Assembly (NCBI RefSeq): GCF_000349945.1
Contig: NC_020516.1
Coordinates: 4,712,001-4,776,000, forward strand
From: Azoarcus sp. KH32C
Lineage (GTDB): Bacteria > Pseudomonadota > Gammaproteobacteria > Burkholderiales > Rhodocyclaceae
DNA: 64,000 nt
Reading direction: 5' to 3'
Made by a program: the position numbers and the translations under genes
The notes under the pieces: generated by a model
Told to the model about the DNA's origin: nothing
The model's database searches: none
The model's input: the letters and a program-made list of their open reading frames with translations, nothing else
Part shown: positions 6,958 through 16,253 of the stretch, piece by piece
How the letters are laid out: each line of letters opens with the position of its first letter
How positions within the stretch are numbered: position 1 is the first letter of the stretch

Positions 6958-8640
6958 ATGCAAAGCAGATGGTGGCAACAGGCGGTCGTCTACCAGATCT
7001 ATCCACGCAGCTTCATGGACAGCGACGGAGACGGCATCGGCGATCTGCCCGGCATCCTCGCCCGGCTCGACTACCTGCAGTGGCTCGGCGTCGACGTGCT
7101 GTGGCTGTGCCCGATCTTCCGCTCGCCCAACGACGACAACGGCTACGACATCTCGGACTACTGCGCCATCATGGCCGAGTTCGGCACGATGGACGACTTC
7201 GACCGCCTGCTCGCCGACGCCCACCGCCGCGGCATGCGCGTGATCCTCGACCTCGTCATCAACCACACGAGCGACGAACACCCGTGGTTCATCGAATCGC
7301 GCTCCTCACGGGAGAACCCGAAGCGCGACTGGTATTTCTGGCGCGACGGCGGCGACCGTGGCAGCCCGCCGAACAACTGGGAAAGCATCTTCCGCGGCCC
7401 CGCGTGGACGTACGACGCCGCGACCGGCCAGTGGTATCTCCACCTTTTCACCCGCCGCCAGCCCGATCTGAACTGGGACAATGCGGCGCTGCGCGCAGCT
7501 GTCTCGGACATGATGCGCTGGTGGCTCGACAAGGGCGTCGACGGCTTCCGCATCGACGCGATCACGCATCTGAAGAAGGCGCCCGGGCTGCCCGACATGC
7601 CCAACCCGCAAGGGCTCGCCCAGGTGCCCGCCTACCCCTTCCACATGAACGTGGACGGCATCCTCGACTACATCGACGAGCTCTGCACGACCACTCTTGC
7701 CGGCCGCGACGTGATGACCGTCGGCGAAGCGAACGGTATCGGACCCGGCGGTGCCGAAGAGTGGGTCGGCGCGACGCGGGGACGGCTGTCGATGGTGCTG
7801 CAGTTCGAGCACTGGCACCTGTGGTCGAACGCGCCACGCGCCCCGCTCGACGTGCGGACGCTGAAGCGCATCCTTGGCCGATGGCAGACCGCGCTGCGCG
7901 GCCGCGGCTGGAACGCGCTCTACCTGGAGAATCACGACCTGCCGCGCGTCGTCTCGCGTTGGGGCGAGCCGCAGCGATGGCGCGTCCAGAGTGCGACCGC
8001 GCTCGCGACGATGTACTTCCTGATGGAAGGCACGCCCTTCATCTATCAGGGGCAGGAATTGGGCCTTCCGAATGCCGAATTCGCGAGCCTCGACGAATTC
8101 CAGGACACCTATGCGCACAACCGTATCGCCGAGATGCGCGCCAAGGGCCTCACGGACGACGCCATCCTCGACGAAATGCGCCACACCGGCCGCGACACTT
8201 CACGCACGCCGATGCCCTGGGACGACGGTCCCCACGCCGGCTTCACGGCCGGCCGCCCCTGGCTCCCCGCCCACCAGGATTTCCGCGACCTCAACGTCGT
8301 CCGCCAACAGGGCGACCGCCACTCGGTGCTGAACTACTATCGCGCGCTGATCGAGCTGCGCAAGCGCGAACCCGTCCTGCTGCACGGGCGCTATCGCACG
8401 CTTGCCGGCCGCAGCACCAAGCTCTACGCCTACACGCGCGGGGACGGAGACGACGCCATCGCGGTGATCTGCAACCTCAGCGGCGAGCCGGCCACCTACC
8501 GTCACGCCGGCTTCACGCTCGACCGCACCCGGCTGCTGCTCGCGAACCACGACGTCCCGCCGCACGGCCCACTCACCGCGCTGACGCTGCGGGCGTGGGA
8601 GGCACGCGTCTACCGGATCGGCACGACCTCGCCGGCGTGA
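6958..8640 (+). CDS. Alpha-glucosidase / oligo-1,6-glucosidase (GH13)
   Basis: This is a 560-residue GH13 enzyme of the alpha-glucosidase group. Motifs in order: VYQIYPRSFMDSDGDGIGD at the N-terminus, LDLVINHTSDEH, DGFRIDAI (nucleophile Asp), TVGEAN (acid/base Glu) and LENHDLPRVVSRWG (transition-state Asp). YQGQELG and MPWDDGPHAGF follow. This pattern fits hydrolysis of terminal alpha-1,4 or 1,6 glucosyl residues. Start at 6958 is chosen because GGGGG precedes it and the conserved N-terminus begins immediately. There is no signal peptide. The 3' end overlaps the convergent rmuC gene by 31 bp. Trehalose synthase is a related alternative, but the length and the absence of a C-terminal kinase favour a glucosidase. 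Confidence 0.9.
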   Translation: MQSRWWQQAVVYQIYPRSFMDSDGDGIGDLPGILARLDYLQWLGVDVLWLCPIFRSPNDDNGYDISDYCAIMAEFGTMDDFDRLLADAHRRGMRVILDLVINHTSDEHPWFIESRSSRENPKRDWYFWRDGGDRGSPPNNWESIFRGPAWTYDAATGQWYLHLFTRRQPDLNWDNAALRAAVSDMMRWWLDKGVDGFRIDAITHLKKAPGLPDMPNPQGLAQVPAYPFHMNVDGILDYIDELCTTTLAGRDVMTVGEANGIGPGGAEEWVGATRGRLSMVLQFEHWHLWSNAPRAPLDVRTLKRILGRWQTALRGRGWNALYLENHDLPRVVSRWGEPQRWRVQSATALATMYFLMEGTPFIYQGQELGLPNAEFASLDEFQDTYAHNRIAEMRAKGLTDDAILDEMRHTGRDTSRTPMPWDDGPHAGFTAGRPWLPAHQDFRDLNVVRQQGDRHSVLNYYRALIELRKREPVLLHGRYRTLAGRSTKLYAYTRGDGDDAIAVICNLSGEPATYRHAGFTLDRTRLLLANHDVPPHGPLTALTLRAWEARVYRIGTTSPA

Positions 8641-10301
8641 GCGCCCGCCGCGCCGCGATCCGCGAGCGCCTCGGCATCCGCCGCCGCCTCGACCATCGCC
8701 GCCGGCAGCCCCTTCGTCGGCTTCACGCCCAGCTGCTTCAGCATCTCGGCCTGCCGGATCACGTTGCCGCGCCCGCTCGCGAGCTTGTTGTGCGCAGCGT
8801 GGTAGGCCTTCTGCGCCTGTTCGAGACGGCCCCCCAGCGATTCGAGGTCCTCGACGAAGCCGACGAGCTTGTCGTAGAGCTCCGCACCGCGCCGCGCGAT
8901 GTCCTGCGCGTTGCGGTTCTGCGCCTCTTGCCGCCACAGGTGCGCGACGGTGCGCACGACGAAGAGCAGCGTCGACGGACTCACGAGCAGCACGTTCTTC
9001 TGCCACGCGTCCATGAAGAGCTCGCGGTCGTGCGTCACCGCGAGCATGAAGGCGGGCTCGACCGGCACGAACATCAGCACGAAGTCGAGCGACTTCAGGT
9101 CGTACAAGTCCTGGTAATTGCGGTCCGACAAGCCCTTGATGTGGCCGCGCACCGAGTCCAGGTGGCGCTTGGCCCACGACGCGCGCTCGCCCTCGTCCTC
9201 GGCGGTGGCGTATTCCTCGTAGGCCGTCAGCGAGACCTTCGCATCGACGACAAGGTGGCGGTCTTCCGGCAGATGGATCACAACGTCGGGCTGCGCGCGC
9301 GAACCGTCGTCGCGCGTGTGGCTCTCCTGCACGTCGTATTCCTCGCCCTTCCTCAGTCCCGACGCCTCCAGCACGCGTTCGAGGATCAGCTCGCCCCAGT
9401 TCCCCTGCGTCTTGCTGGAACCCTTCAGTGCCCGCGTCAGATTCTTCGCGTCCTCGGAGAGCGACTGGTTGAGCTCCATCAGCTGACGCACCTGCTCGGC
9501 GAGCGCGCTGCGGTCCTTGCCTTCCTGCACGTAGACCTGCTCGACCTTGCCCTGGAATTCCTGCAACCGCTGGCGCAGCGGATCGAGCAGTTGTCCGAGG
9601 TTGGTCTGGTTCTGCTCGGTAAAGCGCTTCGCCTTCTCTTCGAGGATGTCGTTGGCGAGGCTCTTGAACTGGTCGGAGAGCGATTCGCGCGCGGCCGTCA
9701 GCAGCGCGAGCTTTTCCTCGGCCTGGCGGCGTTCGGCGTCGAGCCGGGTCGTCATCTCCGCGAGTTCGGCATTCAGGCGGTTCGCAAGCGCCTCCGCCTG
9801 CTCGCGCACGCCCTTCTGCGCCACAAGCTCGTTGCGCACGGCCGCGAGCGCTTCCCGCTCGGCCTTCAGTTCCGCCGCGAGCTGCGAATTGACGCGCCCC
9901 AGGTTCTCGCGCAGATCCGCCGCTTCGCGCTGCAGCGTTGCCACACGCGCCAGCACCTCCGCGAGCTGCTGCTCCAGCGGCGCCACACGCGACGCCCGCT
10001 CGGCAAGCTGCGCGCGCTCGTCGCGCACGGTGTCCAGCGCGTTGCGCCACTCCGTCGCCTGCGCACGCAGCGCGTCGAACTGCGCTGCCATCTGGCCGCG
10101 CTCCTGCTCCAGCGCCCGCGCGCGCTCGGTCGCGGCCGCAAGCTCGATGCGCACCTCGGCGCGCCCCTGCTCGATCGCGACGGCGAGTTCCTCCGCGCGA
10201 CGTCCGCGCAGCACGAAGCCGACGATCAACGCACCGACCGCAACGCCGCCCAACGCAGCGAGCAACCAAAGAATCAGACCTGCAGACTGGCTTTCCATCA
10301 T
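8610..10301 (-). CDS. rmuC: DNA recombination protein RmuC
   Basis: This is a 563-residue RmuC-family protein. The N-terminus has a single transmembrane helix (about 7-28, LILWLLAALGG onward). A long coiled coil of Ala/Glu/Arg-rich heptads follows to about residue 210. The conserved nuclease-like RmuC domain contains GNWGELILERVLEASGL, QPDVVIHLPEDRHLVVDAK and DFVLMFVPVEPAFMLA. RmuC limits recombination between short inverted repeats; its biochemical activity is only predicted. The ATG at 10301 has AAGG 7 nt upstream, and a second ATG follows immediately. It is divergent from the Atm1-type exporter and convergent with the GH13 gene. Confidence 0.92.
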   Translation of the reverse strand: MMESQSAGLILWLLAALGGVAVGALIVGFVLRGRRAEELAVAIEQGRAEVRIELAAATERARALEQERGQMAAQFDALRAQATEWRNALDTVRDERAQLAERASRVAPLEQQLAEVLARVATLQREAADLRENLGRVNSQLAAELKAEREALAAVRNELVAQKGVREQAEALANRLNAELAEMTTRLDAERRQAEEKLALLTAARESLSDQFKSLANDILEEKAKRFTEQNQTNLGQLLDPLRQRLQEFQGKVEQVYVQEGKDRSALAEQVRQLMELNQSLSEDAKNLTRALKGSSKTQGNWGELILERVLEASGLRKGEEYDVQESHTRDDGSRAQPDVVIHLPEDRHLVVDAKVSLTAYEEYATAEDEGERASWAKRHLDSVRGHIKGLSDRNYQDLYDLKSLDFVLMFVPVEPAFMLAVTHDRELFMDAWQKNVLLVSPSTLLFVVRTVAHLWRQEAQNRNAQDIARRGAELYDKLVGFVEDLESLGGRLEQAQKAYHAAHNKLASGRGNVIRQAEMLKQLGVKPTKGLPAAMVEAAADAEALADRGAAGAHAGEVVPIR

Positions 10302-10365
10302 TCCATGACCTTGTTTCGGATTCGCCCCTCGCGCATCGCACGAGGGCAACACGAGATGGTACCGG

Positions 10366-10399
10366 GTTGCCGCGGACTGCGGCGGCAACGCGTTAGAAT
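10366..10399 (+). promoter_or_regulatory. Inverted repeat and -10-like box before the Atm1-type gene
   Basis: GTTGCCGC (10366-10373) and GCGGCAAC (10382-10389) form an exact inverted repeat. TAGAAT follows at 10394-10399, only 7 nt before the ATG at 10406, so a transcript starting there would be nearly leaderless. No good -35 box is seen. Tentative. Confidence 0.3.
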
Positions 10400-10405
10400 T
10401 GAAAC

Positions 10406-12220
10406 ATGAGACGCGCACCCGCCACCGCCCTGCCCGGCCCCGAGCCGACCGAACGCCACGACTGGCAGACCCTCAAGAGCCTCGTGCCCTACATCTGGGC
10501 CTACAAGCTGCGCGTGCTGTTCGCGCTGAGCTGCCTGGTCGCGGCGAAGGGCGCCAACGTCACCGTCCCGATCATCTTCAAGAAGCTCGTCGACAACCTG
10601 TCGCTGACCGGCAGCCAGGCGCTGATCGTCGTCCCGGCGGCGCTGCTGCTGGCCTATGGCGTGCTGCGCTTCTCGACCTCGATGTTCACCGAGCTGCGCG
10701 AGATCATCTTCGCGCGCGTCACGCAGCAGGCGGTGCGCGAAATCGCGCTACAGCTCTTCCGTCACCTGCATGCGCTGTCGCTGCGCTTCCACCTCGAGCG
10801 CCAGACCGGCGGACTCACGCGCGACATCGAACGCGGCACACGCTCGATCGGCTCGCTGATCAGCTACACGCTGTATTCGATCCTGCCGACGCTGATCGAG
10901 ATCGGGCTCGTGATCGGCATCCTGCTCGTGCAATACGACAGCGTGTTCGCGCTGATCACGCTCGCGACGCTCACACTCTACATTTTCTTCACCGTCCGCA
11001 TCACGAACTGGCGCACCCAGCTGCGCCGTCGCGCCAACGAGCTCGACTCGGCGGCCAACGCCCGCGCGATCGACTCCCTGCTCAACTTCGAGACCGTCAA
11101 GTACTTCAACAACGAGGACTACGAGGCGCGCCGCTACGACGAGCAGATGGAGAAGTGGACCAACGCCCAGGTCCAGAACCAGATGTCGCTGTCGGCGCTC
11201 AACATCGGCCAGGCGGCGATCATCGCGGTCGGCGTCACGACGATGATGTGGCAGGCGGCGAGCCGCGTCACCGCCGGCACGATGACAATCGGCGACATCG
11301 TGCTCGTCAACGCCTTCCTGATCCAGCTCTACATCCCGCTCAACTTCCTCGGCGTGCTGTACCGGGAACTGCGCCAGGCGCTGACCGACATCGAGCGCAT
11401 GTTCGGCCTGATGCACGAGCACCGCGAAGTCGCCGACGCCCCGGACGCCCAGGCGCTGCCGCGCGGCCCCGCGAGCGTGCGCTTCGAGCACGTGAGTTTC
11501 TCCTACGACCCGAAGCGCTCGATCCTGCACGATGTCGATTTCGACATCCCCACCGGCAGCACGGTCGCCGTGGTCGGCCACTCCGGCTCGGGCAAGTCGA
11601 CGCTCGCGCGCCTCTTGTACCGCTTCTACGACGTGCAGGGCGGCGCGATCCGCGTGAACGGCCACGACGTGCGCACACTCACGCAGGCGAGCCTGCGCCG
11701 CGCCATTGCGATCGTGCCGCAGGACACCGTGCTCTTCAACGACACGCTGTTCTACAACATCCAGTACGGCCGCCCCGAGGCGAGCCGCGCCGAAGTCGAG
11801 GCCGCCGCCCGCGCCGCCCAGCTGACCGACTTCATCGCGCGCCTGCCCGACGGCTACGAGACGCGCGTCGGCGAACGCGGCCTCAAGCTCTCCGGCGGCG
11901 AGAAGCAGCGCGTCGCGATCGCGCGGGCGCTCTTGAAGAACCCCGCGATCCTGATCTTCGACGAAGCCACCTCGGCCCTCGACTCGAAGACCGAGAAGGC
12001 GATCCAGGCCCAGCTCGAACAGGCCGCCGAAGGCCGCACCGCGCTCGTGATCGCGCACCGGCTGTCCACGGTGATGAACGCCGACGAAATCATCGTGCTC
12101 GACCAGGGACGCATCGTCGAACGCGGCACCCACATCGGCCTGCTCGCGCGCGACGGCGAATACGCCCGGATGTGGGCACTGCAGCAACAGGAGAGGGAAG
12201 AGTCGCCGCTTGCCGAATGA
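10406..12220 (+). CDS. Atm1/HMT1-type ABC exporter (permease-ATPase half-transporter)
   Basis: This is a 604-residue half-transporter. Six transmembrane helices occupy about residues 30-320 and include RQTGGLTRDIERGTRSI, a hallmark of the Atm1 group. The ATPase domain is intact: Walker A GHSGSGKSTL (about 392-401), signature LSGGEKQRVAIARAL, Walker B ILIFDEATSALD and switch IAHRLST. Bacterial Atm1 homologues export glutathione-linked metal or persulfide species and protect against heavy metals. It probably works as an inner-membrane homodimer. The KefC-type antiporter follows on the same strand after 57 bp. The intact motifs contrast with the degenerate ABC protein at 3905-5713. Confidence 0.9.
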   Translation: MRRAPATALPGPEPTERHDWQTLKSLVPYIWAYKLRVLFALSCLVAAKGANVTVPIIFKKLVDNLSLTGSQALIVVPAALLLAYGVLRFSTSMFTELREIIFARVTQQAVREIALQLFRHLHALSLRFHLERQTGGLTRDIERGTRSIGSLISYTLYSILPTLIEIGLVIGILLVQYDSVFALITLATLTLYIFFTVRITNWRTQLRRRANELDSAANARAIDSLLNFETVKYFNNEDYEARRYDEQMEKWTNAQVQNQMSLSALNIGQAAIIAVGVTTMMWQAASRVTAGTMTIGDIVLVNAFLIQLYIPLNFLGVLYRELRQALTDIERMFGLMHEHREVADAPDAQALPRGPASVRFEHVSFSYDPKRSILHDVDFDIPTGSTVAVVGHSGSGKSTLARLLYRFYDVQGGAIRVNGHDVRTLTQASLRRAIAIVPQDTVLFNDTLFYNIQYGRPEASRAEVEAAARAAQLTDFIARLPDGYETRVGERGLKLSGGEKQRVAIARALLKNPAILIFDEATSALDSKTEKAIQAQLEQAAEGRTALVIAHRLSTVMNADEIIVLDQGRIVERGTHIGLLARDGEYARMWALQQQEREESPLAE

Positions 12221-12277
12221 CATCGACAATCCGGTAAACTATTTGGTTTGCCACCCAAATATGACAAGATCCACCTG

Positions 12278-14017
12278 ATGGAAGCGATCCGGGCACCCGC
12301 CTACCTGTACGAAGTCCTCCTCTTCCTGACCCTGGCGGGCGTGCTGATCCCGTTGCTGCAGCGGCGCAGCATCAACCCGGTACTCGGCTTCCTCGCCGTC
12401 GGCATGCTCGTCGGCCCCTTCGGCCTCGGCCACTTCACCGCCTCGTCGTCCTGGCTGCGCTACCTCACCTTCTCGCGCCAGGAGGACGTCGCGGTCTTCG
12501 CCGAGTTCGGCGTCGTGTTCCTGATGTTCATGATCGGCCTCGAGATGTCGGTCGACCGCCTGTGGGCGATGCGCCGTCTCGTCTTCGGCGCCGGCAGCCT
12601 GCAGGTCGGCCTGTCGGGGCTGGCCATCGGCGGGATCGCCTACTCCTTCGGCAACAGTCTCGAATCCTCGGTCGTGCTCGGACTCGTGCTCGGTTTCTCG
12701 TCGACGGCGGTCGTGATGCAGCTCCTCACGCAGCGGCGCGAACTCGGCTCGCCGCTCGGGCAGGCGACCTTCTCGGTGCTGCTCTTCCAGGATCTCGCGG
12801 TCGTGCCGCTGCTCGTGCTCGTGACGATCCTCTCGCAAGACGGCAACGACAGTTTCATCAACCTGATCGGCATCGCCGCGCTGAAAGGCATCGTCACTGT
12901 CGCGCTGATCTACTTTGTCGGGCAGCGCGTGGTGCGCCCGCTCTTCCACCAGATCGCGGTCAACCGCCAGTCCGAATCCTTCATGGCGCTCACCCTGCTC
13001 ACGACGCTCGGCGTCGCCGTGCTGACACGCGCGGCTGGCCTGTCGATGGAGCTCGGCGCGCTGCTCGCGGGCCTGCTGATCGCCGAGACCGAATTCCGCC
13101 ACGAGGTCGAAGTCACGATCGAGCCCTTCAAGGGCCTGCTGATGGGCCTCTTCTTCATGTCGGTCGGCATGGGCATCGACGTCAGCGCGATTCTCGCGAA
13201 GCCGTTGCTGCTGCCGCTGTCGGTGATCGGCGTGCTGCTGATCAAGAGCGTCATCGTCACGATCCTGTTCCGTGTCTTCGGCCTGTCCTGGGGCCGCGCC
13301 GTCGAAGGCGGCATCATGCTGGGCCAGGGCGGCGAATTCGCCTTCATCATCATCGGCATGGGTCTCGCTGTCGGCCTCATCGACCCCAAGGTCGGCCACT
13401 TCATGCTGCTCGTCGTCGGCCTGTCGATGCTGATCACGCCGCCGCTGACGCTGATCGGGCGCAAGCTCGGCGACGCCATCGACGCCCGCATCGCACACCA
13501 ACCCGCCGCCGAGGAACCCATCCTCTCCGGCCTGAGCGGCCATGTGATCATCGCCGGCTACGGCCGCGTCGGGCAGCTGATCGGCGAACTCCTCGCGGCA
13601 CAAGGCATCCCGCACATCGCCGTCGAAGCCGACGCCAAGCTGGTCGCCCGCCTGCGCGCCCGCAAGGCCCCGGTCTATTTCGGCGACGCGAGCCGCCCCG
13701 AACTGCTGCGCAAGCTGCACCTCGAACGCGCCGTCGCAGTCGTGATCACCATGGACCGCAGCAATGCCGCGGTGCACGCGGTGCGCGGCGTCCGCGCCAC
13801 TTCGCCGACCATCCGCATTGCCGCCCGCGCGCGCGACGAAAGCCACGCCAAAGCCTTGCGCAACGCCGGCGCCAGCGTCGTGATCCCCGAAACGCTCGAA
13901 TCCGGCCTGCAGCTCGCCGGCTCGATCTTCGACACCGTCGGCGTATCCGGCGAGGTCTCGGCGCGCCTGCTGGAACAGGAACGCGCCCGCCGCGCCGTCG
14001 CCTACCACGGCACCTGA
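12278..14017 (+). CDS. CPA2-family cation:proton antiporter, KefC/KefB type
   Basis: This is a 579-residue protein. The N-terminal Na+/H+ exchanger domain has about 12 helices over residues 1-375. It includes FGVVFLMFMIGLEM, GFSSTAVVMQLL and FGLGHF near the N-terminus. A C-terminal TrkA-N (RCK) Rossmann domain begins at HVIIAGYGRVGQL near residue 418 and ends near 535. Such proteins export K+ in exchange for protons and are gated by nucleotides or glutathione adducts. The preceding gene is an Atm1 exporter linked to glutathione chemistry, so joint function in electrophile or metal stress is plausible. The ATG at 12278 is used although its ribosome site is weak; a TTG at 12248 is the alternative. 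Confidence 0.88.
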   Translation: MEAIRAPAYLYEVLLFLTLAGVLIPLLQRRSINPVLGFLAVGMLVGPFGLGHFTASSSWLRYLTFSRQEDVAVFAEFGVVFLMFMIGLEMSVDRLWAMRRLVFGAGSLQVGLSGLAIGGIAYSFGNSLESSVVLGLVLGFSSTAVVMQLLTQRRELGSPLGQATFSVLLFQDLAVVPLLVLVTILSQDGNDSFINLIGIAALKGIVTVALIYFVGQRVVRPLFHQIAVNRQSESFMALTLLTTLGVAVLTRAAGLSMELGALLAGLLIAETEFRHEVEVTIEPFKGLLMGLFFMSVGMGIDVSAILAKPLLLPLSVIGVLLIKSVIVTILFRVFGLSWGRAVEGGIMLGQGGEFAFIIIGMGLAVGLIDPKVGHFMLLVVGLSMLITPPLTLIGRKLGDAIDARIAHQPAAEEPILSGLSGHVIIAGYGRVGQLIGELLAAQGIPHIAVEADAKLVARLRARKAPVYFGDASRPELLRKLHLERAVAVVITMDRSNAAVHAVRGVRATSPTIRIAARARDESHAKALRNAGASVVIPETLESGLQLAGSIFDTVGVSGEVSARLLEQERARRAVAYHGT

Positions 14018-14039
14018 CCCTCCCTTCGAGACGCCGCCC

Positions 14040-15026
14040 ATGCCCCGAACCGCCCTGCCGACCCTCGCCCTGATCGCCACCGGCGGCACGATCGCCGGCG
14101 CCGCCGCCTCCGCCACCGACGTCGCGGGCTACACTGCCGGCGCGCTCGGCGCCGACGCCCTGCTCGCGGCCGTCCCGCAACTGGGCGAGGTCGCAAACAT
14201 CCGCGCCGAACAACTCTTCAACCTCGACAGCAAGGACATGGGGCCGGCGCAGTGGCTCGCCATCGCCCAACGCGTGCAGGCGCTCGCGCAGGACGACGCG
14301 ATCGACGGCATCGTGATCACGCACGGCACCGACACGCTGGAGGAAACCGCGGCCTTCCTCGCGCTGACCCTCGCGACGACCAAACCGGTCGTGCTGACCG
14401 CCGCAATGCGCCCGGCGACCGCACTCTCCGCCGACGGCCCGATGAACCTCTACGAAGCCGTCAGCGTCGCGGCGCACGGCGAGAGCATCGGCCGCGGCGT
14501 GCTCGTGAGCTTCGGCGGCGACATCCACGCCGCACTCGGCCTGTCCAAGCACCACACGCAGCGTATCGCGGCCTTTGCGAACGACACCACCGGCCCGATC
14601 GGCCGCAGCCACCCGGTGCGCTACTTCGCCCCGGTTCCGACCGGCAGAACCACACGCTTTCCGATGCCCGCCGACGCCGCCGCGCTGCCCCGCGTCGACA
14701 TCCTCTATGTCGCCGCCGGCACTTCGCCCGATCTACTCGACGCGGCGACCCACCTCGGAGCAAGAGGCATCGTCCTGACGCTGCCCGGCAACGGCAGCAT
14801 GCCCACGGCTTGGGAAGAGACCATCCGACGCACCGCCGCCACCGGCATCCCGGTCATCCGCGCCTCGCGCGCCAGCGCCGGCGGAGTCGTCCCGAAGGCG
14901 CAGGATCCGGACTGGGGCACCCACGCGGCCGGCGGACTGCCCGCCTCGCAGGCGCGCGTCGCCCTGATGCTCGCCCTCACCAGCCCGAATTCGACGCCCC
15001 TCGACCGCCTATTCGCCAGCCAATAG
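14040..15026 (+). CDS. L-asparaginase (cytoplasmic, AnsA/AnsB fold)
   Basis: This is a 328-residue asparaginase. The first catalytic threonine lies in LIATGGTIAG at the N-terminus. The second lies in ITHGTDTLEETA near residue 90. TAAMRP and LSADGPMNLYEAV follow as in the family. It converts L-asparagine to aspartate and ammonia, possibly with some glutaminase activity. No signal peptide is present, so it should be cytosolic despite similarity to type II enzymes. It starts 22 bp after the antiporter gene and may share its transcript. Downstream, before the convergent cysB gene, is a 75-bp inverted-repeat structure. Confidence 0.92.
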   Translation: MPRTALPTLALIATGGTIAGAAASATDVAGYTAGALGADALLAAVPQLGEVANIRAEQLFNLDSKDMGPAQWLAIAQRVQALAQDDAIDGIVITHGTDTLEETAAFLALTLATTKPVVLTAAMRPATALSADGPMNLYEAVSVAAHGESIGRGVLVSFGGDIHAALGLSKHHTQRIAAFANDTTGPIGRSHPVRYFAPVPTGRTTRFPMPADAAALPRVDILYVAAGTSPDLLDAATHLGARGIVLTLPGNGSMPTAWEETIRRTAATGIPVIRASRASAGGVVPKAQDPDWGTHAAGGLPASQARVALMLALTSPNSTPLDRLFASQ

Positions 15027-15086
15027 AAGAACCGCGCATTCAGGGCAGCAAACGAAGCCACAACTCCAAAATCCCAGCACGGCCGA

Positions 15087-15161
15087 GCCCCCGTCCGGGC
15101 CTGTTTCGTGCGGAGGCGTCCGCTTGCGCCAACGACGCGCGGAACAGGCCCGGGCGGGGGC
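15087..15161. repeat. 19-bp inverted repeat between convergent genes
   Basis: GCCCCCGTCCGGGCCTGTT (15087-15105) is mirrored by AACAGGCCCGGGCGGGGGC (15143-15161) with one mismatch across a 37-nt loop. It lies between the ends of the asparaginase and cysB genes. It lacks a T-run, so it is not a classical intrinsic terminator. It may be a two-way transcription barrier or a dispersed palindromic repeat. Confidence 0.7.
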
Positions 15162-15205
15162 GCCCCGAAGCCGAAGCCCGAGCGCCTCCGAGCCGGCAAG
15201 GACAC

Positions 15206-16147
15206 CTACATCCCGTAATCCTCACCCCCACCCGCCAGCGCGATATCGACCATCCGCCGCGTCAGATGCGGCGCAAAAAGCTCGACGAAGGCATACACGT
15301 AGCCCCGCAGGTAGGCATTGCGCCGCAACCCGATCCGCGTCGTACTCGACTCGAAGAGATGCGACGCATCCGCCATCCCCAACCCGCGATCGGCCGCCGC
15401 ATCGAAAGCCATGCGCGCGACGATCCCGATCCCCAGATCCATCGCCACATAAGTCTTGATCACGTCCGAATCCAGCGCCGTCAGCACCACCTTCGGACGC
15501 AGCCCACGGCCCAGGAAAGCCTTGTTGATCAGACTGCGACCCGTGAAGGCATCGTCATAGGTGATGATCGGGTAGCGCGCGATCGCCTCCAGCGTCAGCG
15601 GGTGCTCCTTCAGGATCGGATGCCGAGGCGTCGCGACGATGCAGCGGTTCCACTGGTAGCAGGGCAACATCACCAGCTCGTCGTACTCGGCGATCGCCTC
15701 GGTCGCGATCGCCAAGTCCGCCTCGCCCGCCAGCACCATGTCGCACACCTGCCGCGGATTGCCCTGGTGCAACTCCAGCTTGACCTGCGGGAAACGCTGC
15801 ATGAAATCGCGCATGATCGCCGGCAGCGCATAGCGGGCCTGCGTGTGCGTCGTCGCGATCGACAGCCTGCCGGCCACCTCGTTGGTAAACTCGGCCCCCA
15901 CCTGACGCAGGTTGTCCGCGTCGCGCAACATGCGCTCCGCGATCGCGAGCACCTGCTTGCCCGGCTCCGTGACGTCGACCAGGCGCTTGCCGTGCCGCAC
16001 GAAGATCTCGACGCCCAACTCGGCCTCGAACTGGCGGATCTGCTTCGACACGCCCGGCTGCGACGTGAACAAGGCGTCCGCTGCCTCCGACACGTTCAGC
16101 CCGCGACGTGCCACCTCATGGATGTAGCGCAGTTGCTGAAGGTTCAC
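15206..16147 (-). CDS. cysB: CysB-family LysR regulator of sulfate assimilation
   Basis: This is a 313-residue LysR-type regulator of the CysB/Cbl branch. The N-terminus MNLQQLRYIHEVARRGLN with VSEAADALFTSQPGVSKQI is the CysB helix-turn-helix. The effector domain keeps LSIATTHTQARYALP and ITYDDAFTGR. CysB senses N-acetylserine or sulfate status and activates cys genes. It is transcribed divergently from the tauE-like gene and the cys operon, the expected target. The 106-bp shared region is AT-rich compared with its surroundings. Cbl (sulfonate-specific) is a possible alternative, but the setting favours CysB. Confidence 0.92.
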   Translation of the reverse strand: MNLQQLRYIHEVARRGLNVSEAADALFTSQPGVSKQIRQFEAELGVEIFVRHGKRLVDVTEPGKQVLAIAERMLRDADNLRQVGAEFTNEVAGRLSIATTHTQARYALPAIMRDFMQRFPQVKLELHQGNPRQVCDMVLAGEADLAIATEAIAEYDELVMLPCYQWNRCIVATPRHPILKEHPLTLEAIARYPIITYDDAFTGRSLINKAFLGRGLRPKVVLTALDSDVIKTYVAMDLGIGIVARMAFDAAADRGLGMADASHLFESSTTRIGLRRNAYLRGYVYAFVELFAPHLTRRMVDIALAGGGEDYGM

Positions 16148-16253
16148 GAGACCTCCTTATAACCAAAATTTCTTAAAGTCTAACGCAAACAATCTTTCTT
16201 GACTTACGCTTACCGCTTACGATGCAGCGCACCATAGGAAGGGGCTGGATTCA
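16148..16253. promoter_or_regulatory. Divergent cysB / tauE-cys promoter region
   Basis: This is a 106-bp AT-rich spacer in a GC-rich context. It contains TTATAACCAAAATTTCTTAA (16157-16176), the kind of degenerate AT-rich stretch CysB binds. TTGACT lies at 16199-16204. Three near-repeats of CTTACG/CTTACC with 7-bp periodicity follow at about 16203-16222. Exact boxes cannot be fixed by eye. Confidence 0.5.

Noticed and set aside
6876..10409. Very long open frame on the plus strand (over 1,100 codons)
   Set aside because: It runs through GH13 and antisense to rmuC, both of which have clear conserved motifs. It is low-complexity Arg/Ala/Pro and His-rich, as expected for a shadow frame in GC-rich DNA.
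10406..12220. Degenerate ABC protein like the one at 3905
   Set aside because: All ATPase motifs are canonical here, so only the first protein is flagged.
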